NCBI RefSeq assembly: GCF_010093445.1
Contig: NZ_PDWW01000024.1
Coordinates: 1-64,000, forward strand
Length of the DNA stretch: 64,000 nucleotides
Direction: 5' to 3'
Origin: Pseudoxanthomonas japonensis
Lineage (GTDB): Bacteria; Pseudomonadota; Gammaproteobacteria; Xanthomonadales; Xanthomonadaceae
Program-made: the position numbers and the translations under genes
Shown here: one piece after another, positions 9,850-21,933 of the stretch
Layout: every line of letters begins with the position of its first letter
Position numbering within the stretch: position 1 is the stretch's first letter
Notes under the pieces: model-generated
The model's database searches: none
Seen by the model: only the letters and a program-made list of their open reading frames with translations
What the model was told of the DNA's origin: nothing

Positions 9850-10383
9850 ATGAAGAGATTGTCGACAGTGATGCTTGGACTGGCCGTCGCCGTACCCGGC
9901 ACGGCGTCAGCATGCCTGCCCCCGCTGTCGGATGAATTCCCGACTTCACTTCGCGCCGCGGCGGCGAACCGGTTGCCACCTCCCGGCATATCGGCGCGCC
10001 TGCAGTTGATTCAGTTCCATGGCGGTAGTTGCGAAGGGGTCGAGTTCGTCGCCCTGGAAATCTCCGGCCTGTCCCGCAGGAACTACAAGCACTTCGGTTA
10101 CTTCATCAGACCCGTTTCCGGATTCAACGAAGGCGGAATGGTGCCCGGGTCGCGTGCACTGGCGCCACTACAGTTCGAGAATGGGGTCGTGCATGTTACG
10201 TGGACAGAGGGCGACGTCGTGCCCGACGCCGACGGCCATGTTCGATGGCGGCTGGAAGTCACGCCGGTCTCACGCTCCGGCGCACGTGGCACGCCATTCG
10301 AGGTATGCGCGGCGACCGACGGTTCGTGCCCACCGTTGCTGCCTGTCTGCGACATGGCGTGTCCTGCAGAACGGTCGCCCTGA
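9850..10383 (+). CDS. Exported protein of unknown function
   Basis: This 177-aa protein begins with a signal peptide (MKRLSTVMLGLAVAVPGTASA, cleavage probably just before Cys22). I chose the ATG at 9850 because it starts the signal peptide and follows AAGG. The mature part contains several cysteines (CLPP, GGSCEGVEF, FEVCAATDGSCPPLLPVCDMAC), so disulfides in the periplasm or outside the cell are likely. No family was recognised. It stands alone behind its own promoter and converges on the HxlR gene. Coding potential is supported by the signal peptide and consistent codon usage. Confidence 0.75.
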   Translation: MKRLSTVMLGLAVAVPGTASACLPPLSDEFPTSLRAAAANRLPPPGISARLQLIQFHGGSCEGVEFVALEISGLSRRNYKHFGYFIRPVSGFNEGGMVPGSRALAPLQFENGVVHVTWTEGDVVPDADGHVRWRLEVTPVSRSGARGTPFEVCAATDGSCPPLLPVCDMACPAERSP

Positions 10384-10406
10384 TGCAAGCGTGACCACGC
10401 GGTGGA

Positions 10407-10808
10407 TCAGAGTGGTGCGTTGGCTGCCGGCGCGACGTAGGCCTGGCGCGCCGCCCGTACTTCGTCGTGGTGGTCGGATGCCCACTGCGCGAGCATCTCG
10501 ATGCGCTCGAAGAACGATGAGCCCAAGGCCGTCAACGCGTAGTCCACACGGGGCGGCACCGTCGGGAACACTTCGCGCCGCACCAGCCCATCCTGTTCCA
10601 GACGGCGCAGCGTCTGCGCCAGCATGCGTGGCGAGATATCCGCGATGCGCTTGCGCACTTCGGTGAAGCGCAGCGTGCCGCCGGCCAGTTCATGCAGGAC
10701 CAGCACGGTCCAGCGGTCGCCCAAGCGGTCCAGCACGTCGCGGATCGGGCAGTTCTCGGTGAGGATCAGGGATTGGCGGTGCAGCGTCATGGCCGATGTC
10801 CGGTGCAT
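10407..10808 (-). CDS. HxlR-family transcriptional regulator
   Basis: A 133-aa (or 127-aa if the ATG at 10790 is used) winged-helix regulator. The segment CPIRDVLDRLGDRWTVLVLHEL is the diagnostic HxlR N-terminus with its family cysteine, and ISPRMLAQTLRRLEQDGLVRRE is the recognition helix. HxlR proteins are dimeric and sense redox or electrophilic signals. It is divergent from a QorB-like quinone reductase, the same pairing as E. coli ytfH-qorB, so it very probably controls that gene. An 18-bp palindrome abuts the upstream ATG, which favours the internal start or tight autoregulation. Confidence 0.92.
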   Translation of the reverse strand: MHRTSAMTLHRQSLILTENCPIRDVLDRLGDRWTVLVLHELAGGTLRFTEVRKRIADISPRMLAQTLRRLEQDGLVRREVFPTVPPRVDYALTALGSSFFERIEMLAQWASDHHDEVRAARQAYVAPAANAPL

Positions 10809-10826
10809 GGTTACCGCGCGGTAACC
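10809..10826. promoter_or_regulatory. Perfect 18-bp palindrome, probable HxlR operator
   Basis: GGTTACCGCGCGGTAACC is a perfect inverted repeat in the divergent hxlR/qorB intergenic region. Further copies of the GGTTAC half-site lie at 10828-10833, 10879-10884 (reverse) and 10897-10902 (GTTACC). This repeated half-site pattern is what an autoregulated dimeric regulator would need. Confidence 0.7.
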
Positions 10827-10918
10827 GGGTTACTTCGCGCTCCCTGCTTGTGGGCGCGGAAGCCATTACTACCATAGCGTAACCAATGACCTTTCCGTTA
10901 CCGGATACAGGAGTCACC

Positions 10919-11821
10919 ATGAAGTCCCCCACCCCCACCCTGCTGGTCACCGGCGCGTCCGGAAAACTGGGGGGCGCCGTCGTCCGCCACCTGTTGGACA
11001 CGCTGCAGGTTCCGGCCGAGCGCCTCATCGTCACCACGCGCAACCCGGACTCGCTGGCGGATTTCGCCGCCCGCGGCGTGACAGTCCGCAGCGCGGACTT
11101 CGATCAGCCCGACACGCTGGCGGCCGCCTTCACCGGCGCCGATCGACTGCTGCTGGTCAGCACCGATGCACTGATGGAACCCGGCAAGCGCCTGACCCAG
11201 CATCGTGCCGCCGTCCAGGCCGCGGCCGATGCCGGCGTGAAGCACGTCGTCTACACCTCGCTGCCGTCCGCCGACACGTCGCATGTGTCCTTCGCACCGG
11301 ATCACTGGGGAACGGAGCAGGCGCTTTCGGCCTCTCCGCTGGGCTGGACGATCCTGCGCAATGCCTGGTACTTCGAAAACCTCGCCTACTCCCTGCCTGG
11401 CGCACTGGGCTCCGGCGAATGGGCTTCGGCTGCCGGAGACGGCCGCATCGCCTACATCGCGCGTGACGATCTGGCGCGCGCCGCGGCGGCGGCACTGGCC
11501 TCTGTCAGCACCGAGGACCAGGTCCTCACGCTGACGGGCGAACAGGCATGGTCCGCACGCGATGTCGCCATCCGCGTATCCGCCCTGACCGGCAAGCCAC
11601 TCGCGGTGGTCGACATCACCTCCGCGCAACTGGTCGAGGGGCTGAAGGCGCACGGCTTCCCGCCGGTGCTGGCCGACGTGTTCGCCTCGTTCGATGCCGC
11701 GACCGCGGCAGGCGATCTCGGCGCGATCACCGACGACTACGCGCGCCTCACCGGCCAGTCGCCGACCACACTGGACACCTGGCTGCCGGCGAACATCGCG
11801 CTGCTGACCCAGCCGCACTGA
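10919..11821 (+). CDS. NAD(P)-binding quinone oxidoreductase, NmrA/QorB-like
   Basis: This 300-aa atypical short-chain dehydrogenase has the Rossmann motif TLLVTGASGKLGGAVVRHLL at its N-terminus and no classical YxxxK pair, as in NmrA/QorB proteins. The start at 10919 follows ACAGGAG. E. coli QorB reduces quinones with NADPH and is divergently paired with an HxlR regulator exactly as here. The expected role is cytosolic detoxification of quinones or related electrophiles, induced by the HxlR partner. The substrate is inferred from family and context. Confidence 0.85.
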   Translation: MKSPTPTLLVTGASGKLGGAVVRHLLDTLQVPAERLIVTTRNPDSLADFAARGVTVRSADFDQPDTLAAAFTGADRLLLVSTDALMEPGKRLTQHRAAVQAAADAGVKHVVYTSLPSADTSHVSFAPDHWGTEQALSASPLGWTILRNAWYFENLAYSLPGALGSGEWASAAGDGRIAYIARDDLARAAAAALASVSTEDQVLTLTGEQAWSARDVAIRVSALTGKPLAVVDITSAQLVEGLKAHGFPPVLADVFASFDAATAAGDLGAITDDYARLTGQSPTTLDTWLPANIALLTQPH

Positions 11822-11832
11822 GGCCGGAAACA

Positions 11833-11859
11833 AGAACCCCGGCGCAAGGCCGGGGTTCT
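11833..11859 (-). terminator. Terminator between convergent qorB-like and DUF885 genes
   Basis: An 11-bp stem with a 5-base loop. On the reverse strand it is followed by TTGTTTCC, on the forward strand by a poor T tract, so it mainly serves the reverse-strand gene. Confidence 0.7.
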
Positions 11860-11879
11860 CGGTATCACCTCGTCGAGGG

Positions 11880-13754
11880 TCAGGCCTGCTTGGCCTTTTC
11901 CTTCGCGATCCACTGGTCCACGCGACGCTCCAGCAGGTTCAGCGGCAACGCGCCGCCGCCCAGCACGGTGTCGTGGAAGCCCTTGATGTCGAACTTGTCG
12001 CCCAGTTCGGTTTCGGCCTTCCTGCGCAGGTCCTGGATCTTGATCATGCCGATCTTGTAGGCCGTGGCCTGGCCCGGCATGATCAGGTAGCGCTTGATCT
12101 CGGATTCGATCGCCGCACGCGGCACCGCGCTGTTGGCGTCGAAGTACTCGACCGCCTGCTGCTCGGTCCAGCCCTTGGCATGCAGGCCGGTGTCGACCAC
12201 CAGGCGGATCGCACGCCACATCTCCGAACTCAGGCGGCCGTACTCCGAGTACGGGTCCTTGTAGGTGCCCGGCATTTCCTTCGCCAGCCATTCCGAATAC
12301 AGGCCCCAGCCTTCCGCATAGGCGGTGACGCCGTACTGCGTGCGGAACTTCGGCACGCCCGTCAGTTCCTGCGCGATGGAGATCTGCATGTGGTGGCCCG
12401 GCAGGCCCTCGTGATACGCGATCACTTCGAGCTCGGTCCTCGGCATGGCATTCATGTCGGACAGATGCGCGTAGTACACGCCCGGACGCGAACCGTCCGG
12501 CGTACCCGGGAAGTAGTGCTGGGCCGCGCCGTCCTGCTCGCGGAACGGCTCCACGCGCTTCACCACCAGATCCGCCTTGGGCAACAGGCCGAAGTAGTCC
12601 GGCAGCACCTTCTTGATGTTGTCGATGGCGGCGGTGGCGTCGTCGATATAGGCCTGCCGGCCGGCGTCGGTGTTCGGATACTTGAACTGCTTGTCGGTGT
12701 CGATGAAGGTGAAGAAGGCATCCAGGTCGCCCTTGAAGCCGACCTTGTCCTTCAGCGCGGTCATTTCGCCCCTGATGCGCTCGACTTCCTTCAGGCCCAG
12801 CGCGTGGATCTCCTCGGCGGTCATGCCGGTGGTCGTCATCTGCTTAAGCTGGTACTCGTAGTACGCCTTGCCGTTCGGGTGCGTGGAGCCCACGCCGGTG
12901 GCGTTGACGGCCGCCTTGGGCAGTTCCTCCTCGCTCCACGCGATCACGCCATCGTAGGCCGGCTTGAACTGTTCCAGCAGCGCCTTGCGCGCTTCATCCT
13001 TCAATGCGGTGCCGCGGGCGGCGTCGATCTTGCCGGCCTTCACCAGCGCATCGGCCTTGGCCTGCGCATCGGCCCAGATGGCCGAATCCTTGCCGGCGGT
13101 GAACGGCGCGCCGGTGACGACCTTCTTCGCCTGGTCGATCACGCCCTCGTAGGCGAACTTCGGCGGACGGATGTTCTGCGCCGCCGAGGCGCGCGCGCGC
13201 TCCAGCAACTGGCCGAACGCGCGCTGCGTCGCCTTGAGGCGGGCGATGTAGGCGGTGTAGTCGGCTTCGTCATCGACCTTGTGGAAGCTGATCAGGAAGG
13301 TCGGCCAGAAGCCCTGGGCACCGTTCATCTGGTCGAAGGCGTAGCCGTCCTGCATGAACGGCAGGCCGTCGCGCGCATTCTCGTACTGCAGCTTCCACAG
13401 GTCATAGGAGAACTTGGTCTCGTCGTCGAGCTTGGCGTAGTCGAAGGACTTCTCCATCTCCTCGACGCTCGCCTTCTGCCACGCGACCTGGTCGCGTGTG
13501 GCCTGCTCGGACATGTCGTCGACCTGGTCGTACAGCTCCTTGCTGCCCTGGAAGGTCAACTGGATGGGACTGAACTTCAGCTGCTCCTCGTACTTCTTCT
13601 CGAACCACTCGTTCAACCGCTTGCTCTCGGCGGCGACATCGGCGGCGGACGCCACCGGCGCCGCGGCATCGGCGGCGGCACCGGCAGGAGCATTGCCCTT
13701 GTCGCAGGCGGCCAGGGCCAGCGTGAGGGCACAGACGATCAGGGTTTTGCGCAT
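11880..13754 (-). CDS. DUF885-family lipoprotein, putative metallopeptidase
   Basis: A 624-aa lipoprotein (lipobox LAAC, Cys17) of the DUF885 family. The characteristic HEGLPGHHMQ motif near residue 447 resembles an HExxH zinc site and is followed downstream by an RxxxG..AEGWGLYSEWL segment in which the second Glu (EGW) would be the third ligand. Family members are considered periplasmic peptidases of the M32/gluzincin type but are little characterised. The alternating charged helices and length (about 600 aa) fit the family. It is monocistronic, with a terminator on each side. Confidence 0.9.
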   Translation of the reverse strand: MRKTLIVCALTLALAACDKGNAPAGAAADAAAPVASAADVAAESKRLNEWFEKKYEEQLKFSPIQLTFQGSKELYDQVDDMSEQATRDQVAWQKASVEEMEKSFDYAKLDDETKFSYDLWKLQYENARDGLPFMQDGYAFDQMNGAQGFWPTFLISFHKVDDEADYTAYIARLKATQRAFGQLLERARASAAQNIRPPKFAYEGVIDQAKKVVTGAPFTAGKDSAIWADAQAKADALVKAGKIDAARGTALKDEARKALLEQFKPAYDGVIAWSEEELPKAAVNATGVGSTHPNGKAYYEYQLKQMTTTGMTAEEIHALGLKEVERIRGEMTALKDKVGFKGDLDAFFTFIDTDKQFKYPNTDAGRQAYIDDATAAIDNIKKVLPDYFGLLPKADLVVKRVEPFREQDGAAQHYFPGTPDGSRPGVYYAHLSDMNAMPRTELEVIAYHEGLPGHHMQISIAQELTGVPKFRTQYGVTAYAEGWGLYSEWLAKEMPGTYKDPYSEYGRLSSEMWRAIRLVVDTGLHAKGWTEQQAVEYFDANSAVPRAAIESEIKRYLIMPGQATAYKIGMIKIQDLRRKAETELGDKFDIKGFHDTVLGGGALPLNLLERRVDQWIAKEKAKQA

Positions 13755-13875
13755 CGGGATCTCCAGGAGGAAAACGGGGGACGGACCCCCGCATCAGGCC
13801 ACTCTAGCGGACCATCGCCCCTGCGGTCCCATGACCAAAGACGGGGGTGGCGCCATCCAGGTCCCGAAACGGAGA

Positions 13876-13897
13876 ACGCCGCCTTGCGGCGGCGTCC
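13876..13897 (-). terminator. Terminator of the acyl-CoA dehydrogenase gene
   Basis: On the reverse strand an 8-bp GC-rich stem with a GCAA loop is followed by TCTCCGTTTC. It lies 25 bases after the dehydrogenase stop. Confidence 0.65.
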
Positions 13898-13921
13898 TTC
13901 GTCGACAGGACGGCGGCAGAC

Positions 13922-15070
<1,149 letters not shown>

Positions 15071-15163
15071 GGGTACCCCTCGACAACGGTTAGATACCAA
15101 TTGTAACCCGCGACCATCCGCGGGCGTATGCCATGGGTTGACCGCGGCCGGGTCCAGTCTTCA

Positions 15164-15195
15164 AAATATCTCTATATCGCGATAGGAAGATATTT
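15164..15195 (+). promoter_or_regulatory. 32-bp dyad abutting the sahR start codon (probable SahR operator)
   Basis: Outer arms AAATATCT (15164-15171) and AGATATTT (15188-15195) and the inner palindrome TATCGCGATA (15175-15184) share one centre at 15179.5. The element ends at the base before the ATG. It is strikingly AT-rich for this genome. SahR regulators are reported to bind repeated ATATC-type sites, which this resembles. Confidence 0.75.
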
Positions 15196-16125
15196 ATGGA
15201 TCTGGAAGCCTGGTCGACCCGGCTGAAAGTGTTCGCCGACGCCACCCGTGTGCGCCTGCTGGCGCTGCTGGCGCGCGAGGAACTGACCGTCGCCGAACTG
15301 TCGGCCATCACCCAGCTGGCGCAACCGCGGGTATCCACGCACCTGGCCAAGCTCAAGGAGGCCGGCCTGGCACGCGATCGCCGCGCCGGCGTGTCCGCGT
15401 ATTACCGTTTCGACGAGGACAACCTCGACAGCGTGCAGCGCGAATTGTGGCGCAGCCTGCGCGACGGCAGCGACGATCCGCTGCTGCGTCAGGACGCCGA
15501 ACGCGTCGCCAACGTACTGGCCAACCGCGCCGCGGACCAGAACTGGGCCGACAGCGTCGCCGGCGACATGGAGCGCCACTACTCGCCCGGGCGCACCTGG
15601 GAAGCACTGGCCCGCACCGCCCTGCCGCTGCTGGAAACCGGCGACGTCCTCGACATCGCGTCCGGCGACGGCGTGCTCGCCGAACTGCTTTCGCCGCATG
15701 CCAGGCGCTACGTCTGCATCGATACCAGCACGCGCGTGGTCGCCGCCGCGGGCGAGCGCCTGCGCCGCTTTCCGAACGTGGAAGTCCGCGAGGGCGACAT
15801 GCACGCGTTGCCGTTCAAGGACGGCAGCTTCGACCTGGTCGTGCTGATGCATGCCCTCACGTATTCCGCCAAGCCTGCCCAGGCCGTCGCGGAAGCGGCA
15901 CGCGTGCTGCGCCGGGGCGGTCGCCTGCTGCTCAGCAGCCTGGGCAAGCACGAGCACAAGTCGGTCGTGGAGGCCTATGGCCACGTGAACCTCGGCTTCT
16001 CGGAGAAGGAACTGCGCAAGTTCGCCGAGAAGGCGGGCCTCGATATCGCCAACGCCGAGACGGTCACCCGTGAACGTCGCCCTCCCCACTTCGAGGTCAT
16101 TTCGCTGACCGCGGTGAAGCCATGA
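15196..16125 (+). CDS. sahR: ArsR-type regulator fused to a SAM-methyltransferase-like domain (SahR-like)
   Basis: A 309-aa fusion. Residues 1-80 form an ArsR winged helix ([20 protein letters not shown]), without obvious metal-binding cysteines. Residues about 120-300 form a class-I methyltransferase fold with motif [10 protein letters not shown] (151-159) and the acidic loop YVCID. This architecture upstream of methionine genes is that of SahR, which senses S-adenosylhomocysteine and represses the methionine cycle in several proteobacteria. The stop overlaps the metH start (ATGA at 16122), so regulator and target are cotranslated. Naming rests on architecture and context. Confidence 0.85.
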   Translation: MDLEAWSTRLKVFADATRVRLLALLAREELTVAELSAITQLAQPRVSTHLAKLKEAGLARDRRAGVSAYYRFDEDNLDSVQRELWRSLRDGSDDPLLRQDAERVANVLANRAADQNWADSVAGDMERHYSPGRTWEALARTALPLLETGDVLDIASGDGVLAELLSPHARRYVCIDTSTRVVAAAGERLRRFPNVEVREGDMHALPFKDGSFDLVVLMHALTYSAKPAQAVAEAARVLRRGGRLLLSSLGKHEHKSVVEAYGHVNLGFSEKELRKFAEKAGLDIANAETVTRERRPPHFEVISLTAVKP

Positions 16126-17203
16126 AGACGCTGCCCTGGCTCAACCCCGCGCGCGCCAGGCGGCTGGAAGACGCGCTGGCCCAGCGCATCCTGATCATCG
16201 ACGGTGCCATGGGCACGATGATCCAGAAGCACGGGCTGCAGGAGTCGGACTACCGCGGGCAGCGTTTCGCCGACGGCTGCGATGCCGAGCACGCACACGC
16301 GCACGGGCCCGGTTGCGACCACGACCTGAAGGGCAACAACGACCTGTTGCTGCTGACCAGGCCGGAGGTGATCGCCGGCGTGCACACGGCCTATCTGGAA
16401 GCAGGTGCGGACCTGATCGAGACGAACACGTTCAACGCCACCTCGATCAGCCAGGCCGACTATCACCTCGAACACCTGGTCTACGAGTTGAACAAGGCCG
16501 GTGCGCAGGTGGCACGGCAGTGCTGCGACGCCATCGAGGCGATCACGCCCGACAAACCGCGCTTCGTCATCGGCGTGCTCGGGCCCACCAGCCGCACCGC
16601 CTCGATCAGTCCCGACGTCAACGATCCGGGCTTCCGCAACACGAATTTCGACGAACTGCGTTCCACCTACCGCGAGGCCATCGAGGGTCTGATCGACGGA
16701 GGCGCCGACACCCTGATGGTGGAGACCATCTTCGACACGCTCAACGCCAAGGCCGCGCTGTACGCGATCGAGGAAGTGTTCGACGCGCGTGGCGGGCGCC
16801 TGCCCGTGATGATCTCCGGCACCATCACCGATGCCTCCGGGCGCACGCTGTCCGGCCAGACGGCCGAAGCGTTCTACACCTCGGTGGCGCACAGCCGTCC
16901 ACTGTCGATCGGCCTGAACTGCGCACTGGGTGCGAAGGACCTGCGCGAGCACGTCGAGACGCTGGCGACGGTCGCCGACGCGTACGTCAGTGCGCATCCC
17001 AACGCGGGCCTGCCCAACGCCTTCGGCGAGTACGACGAAACGCCGGAAGAAATGGCGACCACGCTGAAGGAATTCGCGCAGTCCGGCCTGTTGAACCTGG
17101 TCGGCGGCTGCTGCGGCACCACGCCCCCGCACATCAGGGCGATCGCCGAGGCCGTCGCGGGCATCCCGCCGCGCAGGCTGAATGCACGTCTGGAGCAGGC
17201 CGC

Positions 17204-17207
<4 letters not shown>
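16122..17207 (+). CDS. metH: Methionine synthase, homocysteine-binding half (split MetH, part 1)
   Basis: This 361-aa protein corresponds to the N-terminal homocysteine S-methyltransferase barrel of cobalamin-dependent MetH. It binds homocysteine through zinc; the three expected cysteines are Cys267 (GLNCALG) and Cys330-Cys331 (GGCCGTTPP). Other landmarks are [11 protein letters not shown] (26-35) and [12 protein letters not shown] His/Cys-rich insertion ([17 protein letters not shown], about residues 52-68) precedes the conserved LKGNNDLL and is not in the E. coli enzyme as I know it. It overlaps sahR and the second metH gene by ATGA junctions. Split MetH is normal in Xanthomonadaceae, so this is not a frameshift. 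Confidence 0.95.
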
Positions 17208-19894
<2,687 letters not shown>

Positions 19895-19944
19895 GCACCG
19901 CCCGGAGAATCGCGCCGGCACCAACGCGCACCAACCGCCCTCGC

Positions 19945-20605
19945 CGTCGTCCCCGCACAGGCCGGGATCCCTCTTGCTCCTGCGACGGATACCGTGGCCT
20001 GCATGGGCCATGGATTCCAGCTTTCGCTGGAATGACGAAACTACGACCGGACCATCCACACCGTCGTCCCAGCGCAGGCTGGGACCCATCTTGCTCTTGC
20101 GAGAGGCTGCGACTCCCCATGGACAATGGATTCCAGCTTTCGCTGGAACGACGAAACTGCGACCAGACCATCCCCACCGTCGTCCCAGCGCAGGCTGGGA
20201 CCCATCTTGCTCTTACGAGGGATACGGTGGCTCGCATGGGCCATGGATTCCAGCTTTCGCTGGAATGACGAAACTGCGACCAAACCATCCACACCGTCGT
20301 CCCAGCGCAGGCTGGGACCCATCTTGCTCTTGCGAGAGGCTGCGACTCCCCATGGGCCATGGATTCCAGCTTTCGCTGGAATGACGAAACTGCGAACAGA
20401 CCATCCCCGCCGTCGTCCCAGCGCAGGCTGGGACCCACGTTGCTCTTGCGAGAGGCTGCGGCGCCCACGGGCCATGGATTCCAGCTTTCGCTGGAATGAC
20501 GAAACTGCGAACAGACCATCCCCGCCGTCGTCCCACCCATGTTGCTCTTGCGAGATGCTGCGGCCCCGACGGGCAATGGATTACCGCTTCCACTGGAATG
20601 ACGGG
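19945..20605. repeat. REP-type array 1: six 115-117-bp units, each with two palindromes
   Basis: Units begin at 19945, 20062, 20178, 20295, 20411 and 20526 with CGTCGTCCC. Each holds dyad A (arms GTCCCAGC/GCTGGGAC, 4-base loop) followed about 60 bases later by dyad B (arms ATTCCAGC/GCTGGAAT, 4-base loop). Spacers are nearly identical between units (TTGCTCTTGCGAG, CATGG). The first unit is degenerate in dyad A. The last has lost most of dyad A (CGTCGTCCCACCC) and has mutated dyad B. Open frames across it are an artefact of a repeat length near a multiple of 3. Related units occur at 45354-45980 and 61148-61228. Confidence 0.95.
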
Positions 20606-20748
20606 ACCGCAGCGTGCGCCTTGCGCACGACGAGCGCTATCTGGTGGTCATCCCAGAACCGACTACAGGTCGCGACCGGCTCACGCAAGCTGCAGAACCA
20701 ACGGACGCGACGGCCGTTCAGCCACATCCCGCCCCGCTACAATGCGCC
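20606..20748. other. Non-coding stretch between array 1 and the MFS gene
   Basis: It holds a small hairpin at 20614-20628 (GTGCGC/GCGCAC) without a T tract and the promoter of the downstream gene. Nothing else is seen. Confidence 0.5.
20715..20743 (+). promoter_or_regulatory. Promoter of the MFS gene, possibly giving a leaderless mRNA
   Basis: TACAAT (20738-20743) ends only 5 bases before the ATG at 20749, so transcription would start at or next to the start codon. A weak -35 (CGTTCA, 20715-20720) is 17 bases upstream. No Shine-Dalgarno sequence precedes the ATG. Confidence 0.5.
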
Positions 20749-21933
20749 ATGACATCGTCCGGCGCCGCTCACCCGCATCCCTATCCCGCCGCACGCCTGT
20801 CCAGCTTCTACTTCTTCTACTACGCCGCGCTGGGCGCTTTCACGCCGTACTGGAGCCTGTATCTCGAATCCCGCGGCCTGGGCGTCGCCGCGATCAGCGT
20901 GCTGATGAGCCTGTGGTACGCCACCCGCATCGTCTCGCCCAGCCTGTGGACCACGCTCGCGGCACGTTCCACCCACCCGATCCGGTGGCTGCATGTGGGC
21001 TGCGCGCTGGCCACAGGTTGCTTCGCGCTGTTCCTGCTGCCGCTTGAACACGCCGGCCTGTTCGCGGTGATGCTGGGCTTCTGCTTCGCCTACAACGCCG
21101 TGATGCCGCAGTTCGAATCGATCACGATGTCGCACCTCGGTGCGCGCAGCGACCGCTACGGCCTGATCCGCGTGTGGGGATCGATCGGCTTCATCGTCGT
21201 GGTGGCCTCGTTCGGCTGGCTGATCGATGAGCGGCGGCTCGGCGTGGGTGCGCTGCCCTGGCTCATGCTGCCCGTCCTCGCAGGCGTGCTCGGGTCCGCC
21301 CTGGTGAACCGGTACGCGCACGATCCGAGCCTGCCGGCACAGGATGCCGACGGCGGTTTCCGTGTGCGGCTGCGGCAACCGCAGGTGATCGCCTTCTTCG
21401 TCGCGGCTTTCCTGGCGCAGATATCGTTCGGCCCGTTCTACACGTTCTTCTCGATCTACCTGTCCGAGCACGGCTATCCGACCGCGACGCAGGGCATGCT
21501 CTGGACGGTGGGCGTGCTGGCCGAGATCGGCGTGTTCTTCCTGTCCAGCCGCATCTTCCGGCGCTGGGATGCCAGCCGCGTGCTGATGATCGCGCTGCTC
21601 AGTGCCTCGCTACGCTGGCTGGTCACCGCGCTCTTCCCCGACAACACGCCGGTGATGGTGGTCGCGCAGCTGACGCATGCGCTGAACTTCGGGGCCTTCT
21701 TCGCCGCCGCGATGCAGCTGCTCGTGCGTTTTTTCCCCGGCCGCATGAATGGCCACGGACAGGGTGTCTTCTATGGTCTGTCGTCGGGCGTGGGCGGTGT
21801 GTGCGGCGCCCTGCTCGCGGGCCAGCTGTGGCGCATCGGCGGCGAAGCCGCCTTCCTCTGCTCATCGGCCATCGCGCTGATGGCGGCCTTCATCGTGTGG
21901 CGGTGGCTGGTGAGGATGCCGGCGCGCGCCTAG
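20749..21933 (+). CDS. MFS transporter of the MFS_1_like / phenylpropionate permease (HcaT) type
   Basis: A 394-aa polytopic inner-membrane protein with about 12 hydrophobic segments. The opening LSSFYFFYYAALGAFTPYWS and the GRSDRYGLIRVWGSIGFI-like segment (LGARSDRYGLIRVWGSIGF) match the MFS_1_like family, which includes E. coli HcaT and related putative nucleoside or aromatic acid permeases. The ATG at 20749 gives the family-typical N-terminus; the longer open frame upstream runs into repeat DNA. Its stop and that of the convergent hydrolase gene lie in the same CTAG tetranucleotide (21930-21933). The substrate is unknown. Confidence 0.88.
   Translation: MTSSGAAHPHPYPAARLSSFYFFYYAALGAFTPYWSLYLESRGLGVAAISVLMSLWYATRIVSPSLWTTLAARSTHPIRWLHVGCALATGCFALFLLPLEHAGLFAVMLGFCFAYNAVMPQFESITMSHLGARSDRYGLIRVWGSIGFIVVVASFGWLIDERRLGVGALPWLMLPVLAGVLGSALVNRYAHDPSLPAQDADGGFRVRLRQPQVIAFFVAAFLAQISFGPFYTFFSIYLSEHGYPTATQGMLWTVGVLAEIGVFFLSSRIFRRWDASRVLMIALLSASLRWLVTALFPDNTPVMVVAQLTHALNFGAFFAAAMQLLVRFFPGRMNGHGQGVFYGLSSGVGGVCGALLAGQLWRIGGEAAFLCSSAIALMAAFIVWRWLVRMPARA

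Noticed and set aside
15071-15195. SAM or cobalamin riboswitch upstream of the metH operon
   Set aside because: The gap is only about 125 bases with no recognisable aptamer elements; the palindromic operator explains regulation.
19945-20605. CRISPR-like array
   Set aside because: Units are 115-117 bp with two palindromes each and nearly identical spacers; there are no short direct repeats with unique spacers and no cas genes.
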